From contig NZ_JARKMX010000008.1 in assembly GCF_029360705.1 (NCBI RefSeq), positions 3,541,479 to 3,605,478 of the forward strand: a stretch of DNA of 64,000 nucleotides. Direction: 5' to 3'. Each line of letters opens with the position of its first letter. Positions within the stretch are counted from its first letter, which is position 1. Positions 62,767-64,000 of the stretch are shown in pieces. Source of the stretch: Paraflavitalea pollutisoli (lineage in GTDB: Bacteria > Bacteroidota > Bacteroidia > Chitinophagales > Chitinophagaceae). The notes below the pieces were generated by a model. That model was given only the letters and a program-made list of their open reading frames with translations, searched no databases and was not told the DNA's origin. The position numbers were made by a program, and so were the translations under genes.

Positions 62767-63366
62767 ATGGCACGCTTCAACTGCATACCACCTGTGACGG
62801 GCAACCTTGGCCCGGTCGTCATCTACGAGATGTATGGGCGGTACTTTATGCGCACGACCAGTTCGCTGACCCGTGAACGGGTTAAGAAAGACCCAGCTTT
62901 TGGTCGTACCAGGGAGTTGGCGAGCTTGTTGGCGAAAGCATCGCGTATGGCTGCTGCCGTTTATGCCGTATTGCCTGCAGACAAAAAAATGAGTGGCTTG
63001 TACCGCAAACTGACGGGCGAGGCCATGTACTGGTTGTGTAACCAGTGGACGGTGGCGGAGGTGAAGGAATACCTGCAGCGGATGTACTTGCGGCCCCTGG
63101 GCATCCAACTGGTGCCAGCCAAGGCGCCGGTGGTGAAGAAGCCCCAGCAGCGGGTTGTCGCGGACAAGCCCCTACCGGAGGAAAAACAATTACCAGTTAC
63201 TCGTGCCAACAAGCGAATAGCTGCCAGTCAACATAGGTCGACCGTGAAGCGGCACCCGCTTCGGGTGATCCCTGCTACAACACCTGCGCGCCGCAGCAGT
63301 GCCCTGGTGCACCTGTGGGTACGCGAACATCCTGCCAGGAGGGTGGCAGGTATTGAAAGTTCCTGA
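62767..63366 (+). CDS. uncharacterized protein, distant paralog of the 7583-8386 protein
   Basis: A 199-aa soluble, basic protein. Residues about 8-60 show GNLGPVVIYEMYGRYF, MRTTSSLTRERVKKDP and FGRTRELASLLAKAS, aligning with GKIDGISIYKMKG / VRRSSGHSRAKQKRDP in the protein at 7583-8386. The second half is Lys/Arg/Pro-rich and probably disordered (PAKAPVVKKPQQR). ATG 62767 is chosen over 62722 because the promoter -7 box lies between. Function unknown; the pattern suggests a shared small fold. Stops 5 bp from the convergent DUF5063-like gene. Confidence 0.7.
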   Translation: MARFNCIPPVTGNLGPVVIYEMYGRYFMRTTSSLTRERVKKDPAFGRTRELASLLAKASRMAAAVYAVLPADKKMSGLYRKLTGEAMYWLCNQWTVAEVKEYLQRMYLRPLGIQLVPAKAPVVKKPQQRVVADKPLPEEKQLPVTRANKRIAASQHRSTVKRHPLRVIPATTPARRSSALVHLWVREHPARRVAGIESS

Positions 63367-63371
63367 ATGGA

Positions 63372-63872
63372 TTATTGATTAGCCGACAAATACCGGTGAA
63401 TGACATGCAGGGCATCCATGCAGCGATTGCCCCAATGTTTTTCGTAGCCAAACCTGAACTCCCAAATAGCTTCTTCTTTGGTGGAGTTGTCGTGCGCTTC
63501 GAAGAGCAGCAGCCCTCTTTTCAGATCGAGGTAGATGGCTGCCAGGTCATCGATGAGGTCACCGGTGCTGACCTGTGTTGGCTCGTTTACCTGCAGCATA
63601 TTGAGTGTATTCCAGTAGCGATTCAAGGGCAGGTGGTCGGTGATCATCCGGCGAACGCGATCCATATGGATCTTGTGGTCATTGGCCTCCAGGTTGATCG
63701 TAGTGGCCGGCGTGATGTCGGGCAGGTCGAGGCCCGCACGATACAACGTCAGCAGGTCTTTCTGCACGGTGCGCAGAAACTGCCGCGGATCATGCCCCAG
63801 GTCCGTTTCAATAAACATACAATAAGCCCTTGCTGCACTGATGAAATCTTTGATCGGTTGGGATGTAAGCAT
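63372..63872 (-). CDS. DUF5063-like protein
   Basis: A 166-aa acidic helical protein without signal peptide: FISAARAYCMFIETDLGHDPRQFLRTVQ and LDLPDITPATTINLEA, then DDLAAIYLDLKRGLLLFE and the aromatic motif EAIWEFRFGYEKHWGNRCMDALH. Matches DUF5063 in size and layout; function not known. Confidence 0.78.
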   Translation of the reverse strand: MLTSQPIKDFISAARAYCMFIETDLGHDPRQFLRTVQKDLLTLYRAGLDLPDITPATTINLEANDHKIHMDRVRRMITDHLPLNRYWNTLNMLQVNEPTQVSTGDLIDDLAAIYLDLKRGLLLFEAHDNSTKEEAIWEFRFGYEKHWGNRCMDALHVIHRYLSANQ

Positions 63873-63932
63873 GGATCCTGTTTTCGGTTATGATATTTAT
63901 AAACTAATAGCAACAATTGTTACCCGCCTGTA

Positions 63933-63940
63933 CAAATCTA
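63933..63940 (-). promoter_or_regulatory. -7 box of the DUF5063-like gene
   Basis: Minus strand TAGATTTG, exact TAnnTTTG, 60 bp before the ATG. No clear -33. Confidence 0.35.
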
Positions 63941-64000
63941 CTAAATAGAAAAACGTGAAAAACACCCTGTTTTGTGGCAAATTTTGTTGCCATATTTACT

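Overview
The window looks like chromosomal DNA from a glycan-degrading member of the Bacteroidota, most likely of the Chitinophagaceae. Evidence: three SusC/RagA-type TonB-linked porins (one cut by the left edge), two SusD-type lipoproteins, a one-protein hybrid two-component regulator, ECF sigma/FecR control of a SusC with an STN domain, several Bacteroidota-type families (DUF3078, DUF4251, SusD-like, LytTR regulators), and promoters of the Bacteroidota type (TTTG, about 19-20 bp, TAnnTTTG) rather than the E. coli type. The genus is an inference. I found no rRNA, tRNA, CRISPR array, insertion sequence or phage.

Layout. 1-5.5 kb: a SusC preceded by a hybrid two-component regulator. 5.6-13.3 kb: accessory genes, including a membrane protein/AraC pair, an unknown protein with a distant relative at 62.8 kb, a methyltransferase, a 78-aa ORF, and an SPFH protein followed by a zinc-ribbon membrane protein. 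13.3-25.6 kb: a polysaccharide-utilization locus on the minus strand (ECF sigma, FecR, SusC, SusD, a GH18-like lipoprotein lacking the catalytic Glu, an intact GH18), interrupted between sigma and FecR by an AraC/aldehyde dehydrogenase/DUF779 module. 25.7-32 kb: a GH63-type glucosidase divergent from fdhD and an FdhF/YdeP-type molybdoenzyme. 32-34 kb: two YceI genes and a small membrane protein divergent from an HxlR regulator. 34-41.7 kb: LytTR response regulator, 38-aa membrane peptide, large hybrid histidine kinase, PepSY-like secreted protein, HtrA protease and an SF1 helicase. 41.8-46 kb: LTA-synthase-like sulfatase-fold enzyme, DUF2004 protein, aldo/keto reductase. 46-53.4 kb: a second SusC/SusD operon with a TlpA-like redoxin, preceded by an ECF-like sigma/anti-sigma pair. 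53.7-64 kb: secreted unknowns, a small overlapping gene pair of toxin-antitoxin-like layout, FAD amine oxidase, a PI-PLC/GDPD-like plus alkaline phosphatase fusion, TspO-like protein, DUF3078, GH43, DUF4251, and two convergent genes at the right edge.

How it works together. The 13-21 kb locus is predicted to capture and cut GlcNAc-containing glycans (chitin or N-glycan type): an inactive GH18-like surface lipoprotein may hold substrate, the intact GH18 cuts it, SusC/SusD import it, and STN/FecR/ECF sigma sense import. The 46-52 kb operon imports another, unidentified ligand and has its own sigma/anti-sigma candidates. Many intergenic regions carry clear hairpin terminators or inverted repeats, which support the gene calls on each side. 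Start codons were revised where the longest open frame began with TTG/GTG upstream of an ATG that sits directly before a signal peptide or conserved domain.
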